Shown one piece after another: positions 12,775 through 26,600 of a DNA stretch of 64,000 nt. The notes beneath the pieces are model-generated. The model was not told where the DNA came from and did no database searches. It worked only from the letters and a program-made list of their open reading frames with translations. The stretch's first letter is position 1; each line of letters begins with the position of its first letter. Source of the DNA: Platynereis dumerilii (taxonomy: Eukaryota > Annelida > Polychaeta > Phyllodocida > Nereididae); contig JAPTHN010000004.1 of NCBI GenBank assembly GCA_026936325.1, positions 44,905,289 through 44,969,288 on the forward strand. The letters run 5' to 3'. Made by a program: the position numbers and the translations under genes.

Positions 12775-13524
12775 CAGTGCTGCCTGTAAGTTAGTGAAAC
12801 GAGTGATATTTTGCCATTGCCGCAATGCTAAACATCCTCCAATATACTGCTTGAAGGAGCATGAATTCTCATGCGATTACAGGTAAACATTTTTGGTCAT
12901 AAAGGCCGATATTTGAGGCATGTGGAATAACAATCGCTGCCAATTTTCTTTGCGGTACTCGGAGTAAGGTGTGGGACAAAGTCTTTGACAAGTAAGTGAG
13001 ACATAAGCCCAATGCTATTTCAATATATATTAAACTTTTTATTAGAACTCTCAGCTATTGTCATAGTCGCTAAGGGGCCAGATATCTCCACTTCATTTAT
13101 CAGAATGTAACTCCTTTAGTGTGTATATCTCATAAGTCATCTCACCTCACTCATCCCTGTTTTCACCCTGTGCCCAGATAAATAATTATCTTGATAATTC
13201 ATCTGGCACATCTCATACTATAAGATTTATTTGTCAATATTGTAACTTGGATTTTTCTTGTCATGAATAAAAAAAAAATTAAAAAATGGGAGGGATGATT
13301 CACTTACCTATCAAATACTTTTACTCATACCTAACTCTGAGTACAGCAAAGATAATTGGCACCTATTGTTATTCCACATGCCTCAAATATCGGCCTTTTT
13401 GACCCAATACGTTTTCCTGTAATCGGATGAGAATTCATGCTTCTACAGACAGTTAAGTGGAGGATGTTTAGCATTGCGGCAATTGCAAAACTTCAGCCGT
13501 TTCACTAAATCACAGGTAGCACTG
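12775..13524. mobile_element. Fold-back MITE, family A, copy 2, with an insertion
   Basis: It starts CAGTGCTGCCTGTAAG after TA and ends GGTAGCACTG, with arms related to 6,823-7,309. The centre (about 13,010-13,290) is unrelated to the other copies and ends in an A-rich stretch, consistent with a roughly 280-bp retroposed insertion. The right-hand TA is no longer present, so this copy looks older. Confidence 0.78.
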
Positions 13525-13565
13525 AATGTCAGTTATTCAAAACATTATACAGGAGTTATAAGGCC

Positions 13566-13777
13566 CGTGGGCCTGGTGCTCATAATACGTAGTTTGTGAT
13601 TATCATTTGTAATTTCTCTTTTAGTTTGAAAGGCCAAGAGGTGTCAAAAGATTGGAGCAATGTCATCTGATTTTGGCAAAAAGTATGATATGCCAGTCAA
13701 TCAAGACATTAGGAGCTGTGAGGCATGGTGCTCATAATACATAGTTTGTGGTTATTTGTGATTTCTCTTTTAGTTTT
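13566..13777 (+). repeat. Two short direct repeats
   Basis: About 60 bases at 13,566-13,629 (GGTGCTCATAATACGTAGTT ... ATTTCTCTTTTAGTTT) recur at 13,717-13,777 with a few changes, separated by about 90 bases of other sequence. Function unknown. Confidence 0.75.
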
Positions 13778-14668
13778 AAAGACTGAGTTATAAAATTCTT
13801 TGCTTTGTTTTAAAAAAATGGTTCATGGTTCAATAATATAGCTATGCACCTTAACATACCTATAGAACAACATGACATTGACATGCTTAGAGTGAGATAA
13901 AAAAGCTCTTCCAAGAAACCTATTGAAACCTCGGTTCACATAGAAAAACAAAATAATTAAAAACAAGTCTAAATTTTTACTGCTGAATCTTGAGATAAAT
14001 ATAAGGTTTGTTATACATTTCAGGCAAATTGAGGCTTGCGATAAAAGCTTAAAAATACCTGCTGATCCAAGCAACCCTTGGCCATAGATACAGTGCTTTT
14101 TCAAAAATTAAGGTCATCGAAGTCGTTCCAGGTCAATCTTGTAACAACCTATTCAAGGTCTCACCATGATAAACAATCCCTGTGAATTTGACTGTCCTAT
14201 AGTCAATACAAGCAGAGTTATCGTGTACACAAGCTTTTACGAATAATGATAGAAAAGCAGATATTAATTATTATATAGTTATAAGTGCCACCCAGTTCTT
14301 GCCACTCACAAGGGTTCAACTGATGAGATTGGGAGAGAGAACAGCCGTAATGAGTCGACATTTTACATGCCCAACGAAAAATCAAGGAATTTTTAATTTG
14401 ACTTCGAAGTCAGTGATAATACAGGGAATTGGGTTTTACATGTGCTATATAATGCCCGAAACAAGGCTCGGTATTTTAAGAAAAAAATCCATGAATGTGT
14501 TACTTTTTAGTTTCGGATTAACGGTGATTTATAACACGGTGATAAGCCTGGATTGCCATTTTCTACATGGTGATCTCCTGAGGGATTCCTGGATATTTTA
14601 GATACCATCTATTATTATAATACAAAACATGAACTTAACTTGTGTTAATGATTGGTTTTTCATTTCAG
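13778..14668. other. Upstream region of the thioester-lectin gene
   Basis: No clear TATA box or CpG island. A good splice acceptor (TTTTTCATTTCAG) ends at 14,668, ten bases before the start codon, so an unseen non-coding first exon may lie in or upstream of this stretch. The 100-residue frame at 14,299-14,601 resembles nothing I know. Confidence 0.35.
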
Positions 14669-14677
14669 AAACCAACC

Positions 14678-17600
14678 ATGCAAATAGCCATCTTTTGCAT
14701 ATTGCTACCATTAGCAATTGGGCAAACCACTAGACCGGCCAGGTTCCAAGCACGCGTCACACGACCAGTCATTGGCGTTTTTCCACCTAGGCCCCCTGTG
14801 CCTGTCCGAACGACTGTACCACCGTGAGTTCCTGGTTTTTATATTTTCACTGATTATTTCATACTCATAATTACAGGGTGCATCTATTTCACTATGATCA
14901 AAATTAGGTAAATTTAGTGGCTGTCCTAAAATGGTTTTGACACTACTATTTCGTTAATTCATCTGCATTTTGAAAACCTAGCTTTGGTATTGGTGTTTCG
15001 TAATACGATTCAACCCAATGATTATTGTAACCACATGTACAGTACAACCCAAAATAAAGTAAGAAAATTTTCTGTCAGAAGGCCTCTGTTTACCTATTTT
15101 GCCCTCTTTTCTCCTCTGCACCCCAAATCTCCTTACAACTCCCTTTGACTCCTTACAACAACCTTAGCATACATTAAGAACTCTATTTAGACAGCTGCCA
15201 ATGTACTGCTATTAGCAGAGGTGCAAAATATCAAGTAAATGAAACACAATGGGGGTGATTGAGTTCAAATTGGTGTTGTTTAAATGTGATTTTAATGTAA
15301 TTTTAAAAGGTAGTTTCAAGTAGGTACAAGTAAGAAGTGATTCAGAGGTAGTCAAAAAGGTGTGAAAGGGTAAAGCGGTGGCTGTTGCTTCCTTCCTTTT
15401 GGGGTAATCTTACTTTATTTTTGGTTGTACTGTACCACCAATGACTATCATTTTGAGGAAGATATCACTGTCAAAAATGTATCTTACAGTGATAATCCAA
15501 CATATATTACTATTGCAGGGCAAAATACGAATTGTATAGCCTTTGAAAAGTGTGGCCAACCCAACTCCAATTCAAAATGGCTGCTGGAATTGCAGATGAG
15601 GCTATTGACTTCACAGTTTTTAGACTCTTTTTAAAATAATGATATGGTGTCACAAAATCCGGACACCCACCTTCAACATATGTTTGATTTTATTTTTTTT
15701 TCAGAGCTGAACCAAGTCCTCTTGCTTTCATTGGCAGTCGCAGCATGGTCATGGGAGAGGAATACATTTTCAACATTTACGTCATTGACCGGTTGCAGTC
15801 AAACGTAAATGTCAAAATTGAACTGTACGAAAACAGCAGGGGCACCAGAGGCAACAACAACCAACTTATTGAAACCAAAAATGTTGCAATACCCGCTGGA
15901 AATAGTGAGATATATATTTATATTTTTTATTTTCATTTAAACAAGATGTTTTTGGTTGATTTATTAATCATTTATTAGAGACTGTCAGAGTGTCAGATGC
16001 CCAGGGATAGTTGTAAAATCCAATTTTACACTTGTTAGCAAAATTATTCAACCCCTTTGATGTTTACCCATAGACTCCAATAGTAAACAGGTTTGCAAAA
16101 ATGAGTGTGATGACATCAGAATTCCTAAGAGTTTGTCATAATAATTTTTTTTCAGCCTAATTGAAATTATATTGAATATATATATACGCCCTGTATATTT
16201 TCTTATTGTTTTGCAGCTCGAATGACTCCAGTCAGATTGAGGGTAAGTGGTGTTTTTGCATAAAAAGCTGTATGTAGGCATTTCACTTTGCAGTTGTACT
16301 TTGATAGTAGTACTTAATGTGCAGTATAGGTCTATATTGCAAGGAATTAACAAAGGGAAAAGTGTGGGGTTACTGATAATGCTTTTCAACCCAAGAAACC
16401 TTAGAAGGTCTCAGAAATACTCCTAGATATGCTAGAAATGCCCATTGTTGGGAACAGGATCGAGTATCATGAGGTAAAAGATTCTTTATTGTGAATTTTG
16501 TCCCGTTCTGTCTGTTGTGCAATTGTGTTCAAACATAAAAACCACTGAACCAAAGATACAAGTCTCTCTGGTCAGAGAGTTACAGCTGTGGTAATACTTG
16601 AACAACTGGGATCTTACTGGGGTGCATGCAGGGTGAGAGTGGGCTATTTTTAGAAACACAGATAGAGTAGCGCGGGGCATGCAGCCCCCCTTAACTTCGA
16701 GGTGCGATTTGACCTACTTTTTGTGGTTGATTATTTGAATGCTTATGTTGTCAGGAAGGGATCACTTAACTCTACTAATAACTAGTGAATGAAATGTCGA
16801 CCAATTTTAATAAAGGAGTTACGGCCCTTTTTGTAAATAAATCAAAATGGCCTTCTTACCCCACCCATCGGGCAAGAAGCCCCCCTATTATAATCCTATG
16901 GCAATTTTTTTTGCGAGCGCATTCAGCTTGAAAGTTATTTCTTGGTGTTCTTCTATCATTTTTAAGGCATTCTATTCACTTTTTACGAATTTCAGAATTT
17001 TAGTGTTCATACATTTATTTTTTAATATTTTTTGCCCTTTTATAATTTCGGCCAAATTTTTTCGATTTCAATTAGCTATTCTATCAAGATTTAAGGTAAA
17101 GTACACATTATGAAATGGTTCCTGAAGCAGCTTCGAGGCCTCAGTGAAGGGGGGCCTCATGCCCCATACCATGTGGGGTTTCTCGCCCCAAACTGACATA
17201 TTTTAACTTGACCTCTATATTTTGAGTTAAATGCAAAAAATATGATCCAAATCATATTTATGTAATGGTCATAAAGTGAAACAATGCAGATATCCATTAT
17301 ACTTTTAAAAATTTAAAATGTTATTTCTTACAACCACTTTCAAAGAATTAATCAAAGTTACAAAAACCATCCACCTTTTTTTGTTTATTTAATTACTTCT
17401 ATGGTTTGGCCCTGTTTGCCCTGAAAATTTGTGACGTCACCTAAGAAGCCTCTAGCTTTAATCCTATCAATAAGAAAAAGCACCAAAAATGTAACTTTAG
17501 ATATGAGCCTGGGGGGGCCTCTCACCTAACCCGGGCTTCTTGCCCCGACCCACTCTATATACTGCACTGCAGCTCCCCCTTGGTGGAATGCAATGAAATT

Positions 17601-20600
17601 CACATGTATATTCTGCCCAAGCCCACACTCATGGATATATGGCAAAACAATCATCGCTGCCGAATAAATTGGCATTCGGCATGCTCTAAAAAAACAACAA
17701 ACAGTAAACGAAAAACGAGTGCTTACAGAAAGCTGTTGGTGGCCATCGATGACCTCACAACATGCCCTATCAAATAAATTGAAATAAAATGTCAATTTGT
17801 CATTCAGTATGATTATTGTGACCTCATTGATGAGTGGTATGACATGTCAAATGGCTTTCCCTGCTAGCATTGCAAGAATAGGATATGACCTCACAAACTG
17901 CTAGCGAGTCACACAGAATAACATAGCAGGGATAGGCAAATGACCTCACAAGAAACATTCCAGTGCTTTTCTGAAAGCACCAGTTTTTCGTCAATTGTAA
18001 CTTGGCATTCTTTTATAACATTTCAGCCACGGAGGACAGATATGAATGTACACTCCTATCGCCTGAAGACGTCATGTGATACAGTAAACTGTGCCCAAAG
18101 CATTGACAGTATTCGGGCAATCAAGACAACAGGGGAGCAAATCTTCATTCAGACAGACAAACCCAAGTACAAGGCTGGAGATGAAAGTAAGGGGGTTTGT
18201 AGTATAAAAAAATTCATTCATCATAATTTTGAAAGGAATAATTGCTTTGGGGTAGAATTTTTAGAGGTGCTTGCTTCAAGTCTGCCTCTATTGCAGGAGG
18301 AAACTTCGGAAAGCTTATGACCACTGGCTAGGTCCTGCCGGTGAACCAATGCAATTAAGACTTTGCATACGGCCTTAACATAATATTAAATTGCGTTGAA
18401 AAACTTTTTGTGCACTTTCATAACGACAACTTGCTTATGTACGTAACTAAAATGCACGTTTCCCCACAAATTTTAAATCATTTGATGGCTTGCTGCGGTG
18501 ACAGTAGCAGCAACAGCCGCCAAGGCTTTTTCTCCATAATGTAATTGTTTGCTCTTTCACTTGTAGTCAAATTCCGAGCTGTTGTTGTGAGACCAGACTT
18601 CAAGCCACCTGCAAATGAGCTTCTAACTGTAACCATCAAGGCAAGTAGAAATCTGTCGATCAATCATTCTATCTATATCAATCATTTAACCAGTTAAGCA
18701 AACAAATGTTGACTAAATCATGTGTCAATTTAGCTATATCTATCTGTCAACTGTTTGTCTGCATGCAGCGCATAGGTCGATCCCACCCTTTTTAGGTAGG
18801 CCTATCTCCATTCATCTGACCACCCCTGTACTGCTTTATCTTTCTATCTATATTGATTTATCTAATGTTTGTGTCAGGATCCCAAAGACAATATTGTAAG
18901 AAAATGGGCAAACCAGACTTTAAACAAAGGTGAGAAAAAGCTGTTTGTATTCACAACGTACATGTATGAAATTTCGTTCTTGTCCATAAATATGTGATAT
19001 TTACTAATTGAGGCAACAGTGATTTTTTTGGTCCAAAAAGTAGATATAGTTGTAATCATGCCAAATGTGATGTGCAATACTCAACACGCTGTGTTATGAT
19101 TACGACCCGAATTTAAACAAGAATCACTCTCCAGTCAAAAAATTGGGAATAATTAATTTTGAAACTATCTGGAATTTGAATGAATGTTTCAGGACCTGGA
19201 GTGTTTGGCAGTTCCATGCAGTTGAGTGAAGACCCCAGTCTTGGTACTTGGAAGATCATGGTGGAGGCAGTGGGAAAGGCAATTAGAAATTCTTGTCGCA
19301 TAATTCTATTAAATATCGATATTTTGCATTGTGATTGATAAAACCAGATAGAATGTTGTTATAGATACATAAGTTATGTTTATTTTTAGGAGAGCACGGT
19401 GAATACCATGAAAGCAGTGAAAGTAGAAGAATATGGTAAGTTTCGTACATATCATTACGCTGCACGTACCATATAAGGGGGAATGATTTTTATGCTCCCC
19501 TGTGTCCTATAATTATGTTTTAGGTCTTGAAAAAAAAAGATTTGCCGAATGATAGAAATTTTGCAAGTGTTTCTATAAGAAGGTCTAAAATGTAAAAAAT
19601 TTTTTTTCAGTTCTGCCAAAATATGAGGTGTCCATCGACATGGAACCATTCCATGTTATTCCAGATGGTGAATTCAATGTCAACATCAATGCCAAGTAAG
19701 AATGTTACTGCAAGAAAAATAAATCGACAAGTGAATCGTGTATACAAAAATAACTATATGGTGCTTGTCATCATTTCCAGTCAGCTGTTAATTCAGCCTC
19801 ATTCTAAAATGCTACTTTTAAAAACAGTTATTTTCTTTGCACTATAAATTAAACCATAGTCATATTAGTGTATACTTGATATAAACCATCTATAAAGTAT
19901 TTTTGGGTGTAAAAAACTATATGCTCAAAATTATTTCTTACATTTTTGCATGTGTGCTATTTCAATGAATATAATAATAATGTTATGCTATACTTTTTGT
20001 TAGATAATAGTAATTTTCCTATTCAGATATACCCATGGAGGAGGTGTAGCAGGAACTGCAGTTGTTACCATTTCCCACTTCATCTATTACTGCTCACAGA
20101 GCTATATTACCAGGTCCAGAATCATTAGACCCAACAGATGTGGACAGAATGCAACTATCACACAAAAGGTATTTAGATTTATTTAAAATTGCAAATAAAA
20201 AAGAAATTGTAATTTCAATTGAAAGACAGAACTAATGCAACCAATGTACAAAGGTTTTGTAATTTAACATCTTGGAGTCATAAACATGTATCAGCAGAGA
20301 TTAATTTGAAATGTGCTGCCAATTGCTTCCAATAGCTCAGTTGGTACATGGGTCTGGGATTCCAATCACTGGGTCCTGGGTTCAATTTCTGCTCTGTCCG
20401 AGTCAACTTGGACCCATATATGTTGGACAGTGGTTTCCATCAAACTTGACCTCATTGCTGTGTACCTCTCCTATCCTAATCCGGCTGCCAAAGTGCATAA
20501 ATAAAGGATATGAAGCCCTAATTATCTATTCATCCATGATTATTCGCTTTAAGAAATTGATGACGTTGTTGCAATTTTTACCAGTTACATCCTTTTTCTC

Positions 20601-23600
20601 TCTTAATTTCAGACAGATGATGGAAAGATCGAACTAAATCTTAAAAATTCGTACTTACTGGCTCGATTGCCATCTTCAGAATGTCAAAATTGTGTCAATG
20701 ATGATCTTAACCAGCAGACTTTTGAAATAACTGTTGAATATACAGAAGATTTTACGAAAATTGATGCATCTGCGAAGGCTAAATTTAAAGCTCAGAAGAA
20801 TTCTGCCTCCCTGCGCATTGCTCCTTTAAGCCCAAGAAACTACAGGCCTGGATTAGTGTACAATGGATATGTAAGTTTTGTTTTCATTTGAATCAATTAT
20901 GTTGTGACTTGTAATTATCATAAAGTTATTAGTTAGGCCTACTTGGAATGTGTCTGAGGAGATTGTGAAAAAATGAAATGAAAGAATTAGCTGCCCACCA
21001 TCATATACTTAACCAAATTAAGGATTTGCATGGTGATGCTATAATTCCTTATCACATATTAAAGGGATGCCATGCAAAGAAAACAAAAATATATTTTGAA
21101 AACGAAAAGCTCAGGCACATTCCAGACACAAGTCAATAAATTATGAAATATAGAGTGTTATATTTTTAATTTTTTTTTCTATTTATGGAATCATGGATGC
21201 ATCTACCTATCTATCCATCTTCCTATCCATTTACTATATATCATTTTTAATGTGCCATAACATTCTAGGCTATGGTAGAAAAAGTGAAAGGAGTCCCCCT
21301 GACAGACAGAGACTTGGTCGATAGTTCCGGAAGAAGACGTCAAGTTAGCGTTGGTTTCTCTACATGCACTCGGGATTGCACCAGCAACGGTCCTCAGGAC
21401 AACTGCCAAACAAATTCAACTCGTAAGTAAATTTTGAGATAACTGATGAGTCTAAATAAAGATTTTCATTATCATATTTCTTACTGTTCTTTTTTCAACT
21501 TTGAAATCAGTTTCTGCACGGCACTAAGAATTTTTCTTTATTATGTTAACAAATGTCTTTCTTTTTCAGGATTATTTGACATCGGAGCAAATGGCCTCGT
21601 TCCTTTTGAAATCCCTGCAATTGACAATCGATTTGATTTTGCAAAAATCAAGGTTTGTGCAATTGACAATTTATAGAGAAGAAAGTGCAAGGAGTGATTT
21701 TGTAGACTATGCATCATGAAGCATTTCAACTTAGTCCTCACTACATTATGTCAGTACACAATTTTTTGAAATAGCTCAATATATGGACCATAGCTTTTCA
21801 AAGACAAGCCACATTTTCTAAATTTGCTTCAAACTTCTGTATCATGGAATAATCTGAATGGTTTATAATAATTTCTATATTTTTCCACAAGATTTCTTTC
21901 ACAGACAAATATGGCCAAGAAATTGAGACAGAGACCAATATCAACCCATTCTGCCAGGGCAAGGCTGAAACTTTGAAACTCAGCATGAATTATCCCTCTG
22001 GAGGAATAAAGGTATGTCACACAGTGATCACAATGAAGCTGTACAGGATTGGAGACAATACCAAAATTGTCATCAGTGACAGAATATAACTGTTTTCATT
22101 TTTGTATCTTTCTAGGAACAGACAAACCTCAGATTTAATATTGTGACCACAACGCCTGTGAATGGAGCCTATTATTCTGTGAGTTTTATCTTTAAAAGAA
22201 AAGAATAATAATGGAGAGAATGAAGTCAAAGTTAGGCAGGTCCCTCCCCCTCGGGTTTTAAAAGCCCTATTAGGACAATACACAGGCATAGAAAGTCAGA
22301 TCTAACCTTCTAAAATGTAAGAGATGCAAGGACGGTTTAAATGCTGCTCTATCTTTTTCTGCTGCTGTTGTATTTATGAAAAAAGTATCATTTCGTATAT
22401 TATTACAAGTGTTGTTTTTTGACACCCATGTAAACATGGCGAATCGTTTGTTACCTTCCAACTTTTTTTCCAATAACAGTCATGTTTCACCTCAAAGTGG
22501 TGTTTGCCACATAAACTCTCAATTAAAATATCACATTTTTTCCAGATCATCTCTGATAACAAGATAGTTTATTCTGGTAGAGTTTTCTACGGACAGGTGT
22601 CCACCTCTGGGATCATTGACCTTTGGCTGTCCTCGGATTTGTACAGGAAAATGATGCCATCAGCCAAAGTGATGTCATGGGCATTTACTTCAGATTCGGC
22701 ATTTATTGCCGATACAGTTATGGTGAAGTTGGATGTGAAACTACCCAACCAAGTATGTCTAAATATTCTAAGAATGGTGTATGCATTGGTTAAAGTTGGT
22801 TATACATTAGAACATACTAATTACGTTTCTCTTAATATTTTTGGTGTTGCAATCAACTCTTTTGAAACCAGACGGATACTTATGCTACATTCTCACGACA
22901 GTGGTTAAGTGTCGGTGAAGCTGTCTAGGTGCCAGGAAGCCACATTTCGGCGATTCAAGCCATTTTTGGACAATTATATAATCAATTAAAGGTTATACAT
23001 CGTCGTGGATGGATCCTAGGACGACGAGGCACTCGTTTTCTACGCCGAATCGCTTGTAATTTGTGCCGAAGAAGAGAATTGTGTCGGCGAGTTGTGAGGA
23101 GCCTCGGTGAAGTTCCATTGCTTCAATGTTAAACTAGCCTCGCCCAAGCAGCCTGTAGCCTCGCCCAGGCAGACTCTAGCATCACCCAAGCAGACCACAG
23201 ATCATGAACTACGCCCAAGCAAAGAGCTGTTTCGGTGAGGCAAAGAGCTGTCTCGGCGTTTCATCAGAATCTTTGAGTTGGCGAGTTGTGCAGTTGCGTC
23301 GCCGAAGTTGTATTGAAACAATGGTAAAGTAGCATCGCCCAAGCAGTCTGTAGCCTCGCCCAGGCAATCTGTAGCTTCGCCCAAGCTCTTTGGAGGTCTT
23401 TCAGGCCTTTTGCATCATGGGTCTTTGCTTCATCAAGATTCAACTGGTTCGATCTTTGGTGAGGCAAAGTTCATGCTTCACCAACCTGTCACGTGATTTC
23501 TAGGAACTTAGATGAGGAAGTTTAAGATGCGCCGTGGATGAAATTATCGTCGCCGAATTGTTGAAATTAGTTTAATAATCATCTTCTAATTTCCTGGAAA

Positions 23601-26600
23601 ACGAACAATCTCCGTGGCAAGTAACCCCTGATATGTCTCCGTTAGAATGTAGCATTAGAGCAATAAGGTCAAAGGTCAATAAGCTCAAAAATCATCATAT
23701 AATTAGATCAAAGGTCATAAAGGTCAAAGTGGATCCAAAATGCCCTATCTAGTAGTTCCGTTGCATGTTTTCAAATGAAGTTGCTCTGAAACATTTCAGG
23801 TGTCCTTGCAATTCAGCACTGACGAAACCCGCCCCGGAAGAACAGTAAGACTCGATGTCCAAGCATCTCCTGATTCGTACGTCGGCATTCTTGGAGTTGA
23901 CAAGAGTGTCAATTTCTTGGGTGGAGGATATGATATAACTCAGGAAGATGTTGAGAAGGTGAGTTATTCTGTCTGGTTGTCTAGCTGGTCCATGTACTTA
24001 GTGGCGTCCAGCTGTCTTGGAAGCTGTCCAGCTGTTCAAAGCCTGTTCTGAAGCCTGGGTGTCTGGTGGACTGACTGGTTGAACAGATGTCTGGTTGTAT
24101 TCCTGTGAGTTTCTCTGGCAATCTCCCTTGGTGTTGATTTAAAAAACTGTCTAAGTTACTCTTGAATGTCTTGTGTGGGTAGCAGGCAGTCAGGAAGGAA
24201 TGCCTGGTTTTCTCTATCATCCTGATGCCCTCCAACTGTAATTTTAACAAGTTGCCTAGATGACAAGCCACAGCTGAAGCTAGTTCCTGGGATAGAGTTG
24301 TATCATTGTCTAGCTGTCTGATTGTCTTGATATAATTATGTCTATCTGAATACGATCTAGCTTGCTGTCATGTACACTGTCTATAATTGATTGTCTGTCC
24401 TGCTGTCTTGTTTACTAAACAGTTTCATATTCTCAATTTATGCAGTTTGGTTCTATGAATGCATAGGATTCTGTTTTTGTATTTTTCATAATTTCCGATG
24501 TAATTTATCTTTCAATTATGCAACAGAGTCAAGAATAAAAAAAAAATTACATTGTTATTCTTTATTTTATGCCTATTCATATATCACTGGATCAATCTGT
24601 CTATTACTTTTCACACATTTCAGAGGTTTGCAAACCCAGGAAACCAATTTCACCCTCCCATATTTCCAGGCCCTATTCCAATGCCTAGAATTGCATTTGA
24701 TGATTTTTTTCACTCCGGATATAATAATATTCCTGGTTCCAACATACCAGACATCTTGCGGGTAAGTAAATGCCATCCGTATTGATTGACATAAGAATAT
24801 TATTTTAACAAATTGGGGAGAACGGGGTTGTTTGACGTATTTGAAACGTTCCGGAAGAAAATAAAAAGTTCTGAAAATTTTGTCTTCCTTCAATGATTAG
24901 TTGAGAGAATTTCGAGTCATACAGGGATGATCAGACTGGTTCATGAGATTTTGAGTGATATGTAGTTCTAAATTCATAAAAATGTCCAATTTGAATTAAT
25001 TTTTAGATATAATTTTATTTTTTGCTTTAAGGAAACTGGTGTATTTTTGCTTTCATCTGCTACCCAGTGCAATCTTCAAGGTTAGATAAAATATCTACTG
25101 ATTTACATTTTAGGGGAAGACCATAAGATTTCCAAGGGGGCTTGAAGTTTTACTTGGCGGGAAATTATCTATTCAATGGTGACAGTGATCATTAATTTTG
25201 TTCTGAGTCCAGGACCTCCCTAAATATTCGTTTTCAAATCAAGCATCAGCCTGTTAAGAAATACCCCCAACAGAAATTGTTTTTTTCTGTTATATAAGAT
25301 TTTCTTTCAATATATCCAAGTGATTTTTTTACCTGTAGAGACTTTCACCAATCCACTCTGGATGGCTTCCTCAGTACAAATGGTGTTGTTATTCCTGTGG
25401 AATGATTTTGTCATAAACGTGTGAAAGCTCGTAACTGCCAGAGTCTTTTTTTAAACCCCTCTGTCCTTCTGAACAATATGGCCTCCTTCACTTGTCTGCG
25501 TTTCTTGTGTGACTCTTCATCTATTATCTTAGCCCCCTCTCAGTCGATGATGTGGTTTTTAGCATTGGCATGATCGGTTATGGCTGACTTGTGGTAGGTG
25601 TTGGTGGAATCCTTTCTGCTGCCTTTTGTTTATTGACTAACTTTCGACATCCTTTCGGTGTTCATCAAGTATGATCTTCATCTGCCCCCCTATATATATA
25701 TATAAGTTCCATTGCAGCTCTTGCATGGGATGCTGTATACCACTTCTCTCTGTTCTTTCATGTCACATTTATCTTTCGGGTGAACCAAGATCATACGCAA
25801 GGTGGTCAAGGGTTTCATGGCTGTGGTGATGCCATACTTATTCATGATGTTATCCACTCTTTCTGAAATACCCGAAAGATAAATGTGACATGAAAGAACA
25901 GAGAGAAGTGGTATACAGCATCCCATGCAAGAGCTGCAATGGAACTTATATAGGGGAAACAGGAAGGCAGTTGAAGATCAGACTTGATGAACACCGAAAC
26001 GCAGACAAGTGAGAAGGAGGCCACATGGATCAGGAGGACAGAGGGGGGGCTATAAACAGAGACTCTGGCAGTTACGAGCTTTCACACGTTTATGACACAA
26101 TCATTCCACAGGAACAACAACACCATTTGTACTGAGGAAGCCATCCAGAGTGGATTGGTGAAAGTCTCTACAGGTAAAAAAATCACTTGGATATTTTGAA
26201 AGAAAATCTTGCATAATCAAATGGAATATCCAGAAGAATGTTTAATGAGATTGTTTTTTTTTGGTTTCAAGACTGCCAAGAACGAATTTATTTATTTCAT
26301 CAAAAATGAGCAAGAAATTGTTTATTTTGAAGAAACTCAAGTCCCCCTGGAGATTTAATGGTCGCCTCCTGAAAGAGGTTACACTTTGCTTCATAGCTCA
26401 AAATGCTGAGACACCGCAACTTGATGGCAGTTTTTACAATATTACTGCCATTGTTCTGTCAAGTTTTGATTTGTTTTTCAAATTGAGTAGCACATTTGGA
26501 CTTCTGTTTTTCGATAGTCAAAATTTGTAAAAGATAAAATATGAAAGTTAGTCAAATCAAAAAGTTACATTTTAGCATGTGGTCAATGCAGATATTTTAA

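Larger units (their letters stand above)
14678..23958 (+). other. Exons 1-17: signal peptide and macroglobulin domains 1-6
   Basis: Exons: 14678-14823, 15705-15904, 16217-16242, 18027-18186, 18567-18640, 18878-18929, 19193-19278, 19390-19435, 19611-19695, 20027-20168, 20613-20870, 21269-21422, 21570-21652, 21892-22011, 22116-22178, 22546-22752, 23800-23958. Family landmarks in order: IFIQTDKPKYKAGD (MG2 entry), LGTWKIMVEAVG, VEEYGVLPKYEVSI (MG3), and YVGILGVDKSVNFLGGG (MG6). Exon 3 is only 26 bases. The introns after exons 5 and 7 use GC donors (AAG|GCAAGT and AAG|GCAATT); every other donor is GT. Confidence 0.9.

Noticed and set aside
20322-20510. tRNA gene
   Set aside because: A and B boxes are present but no cloverleaf or acceptor stem can be drawn; better explained as a SINE head. 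The same judgement applies to 3,090-3,155 and 36,157-36,240.
24624-24761. Anaphylatoxin domain between MG6 and the thioester region
   Set aside because: Only two Cys are found in the whole bait-like region, and no Arg-rich convertase site.
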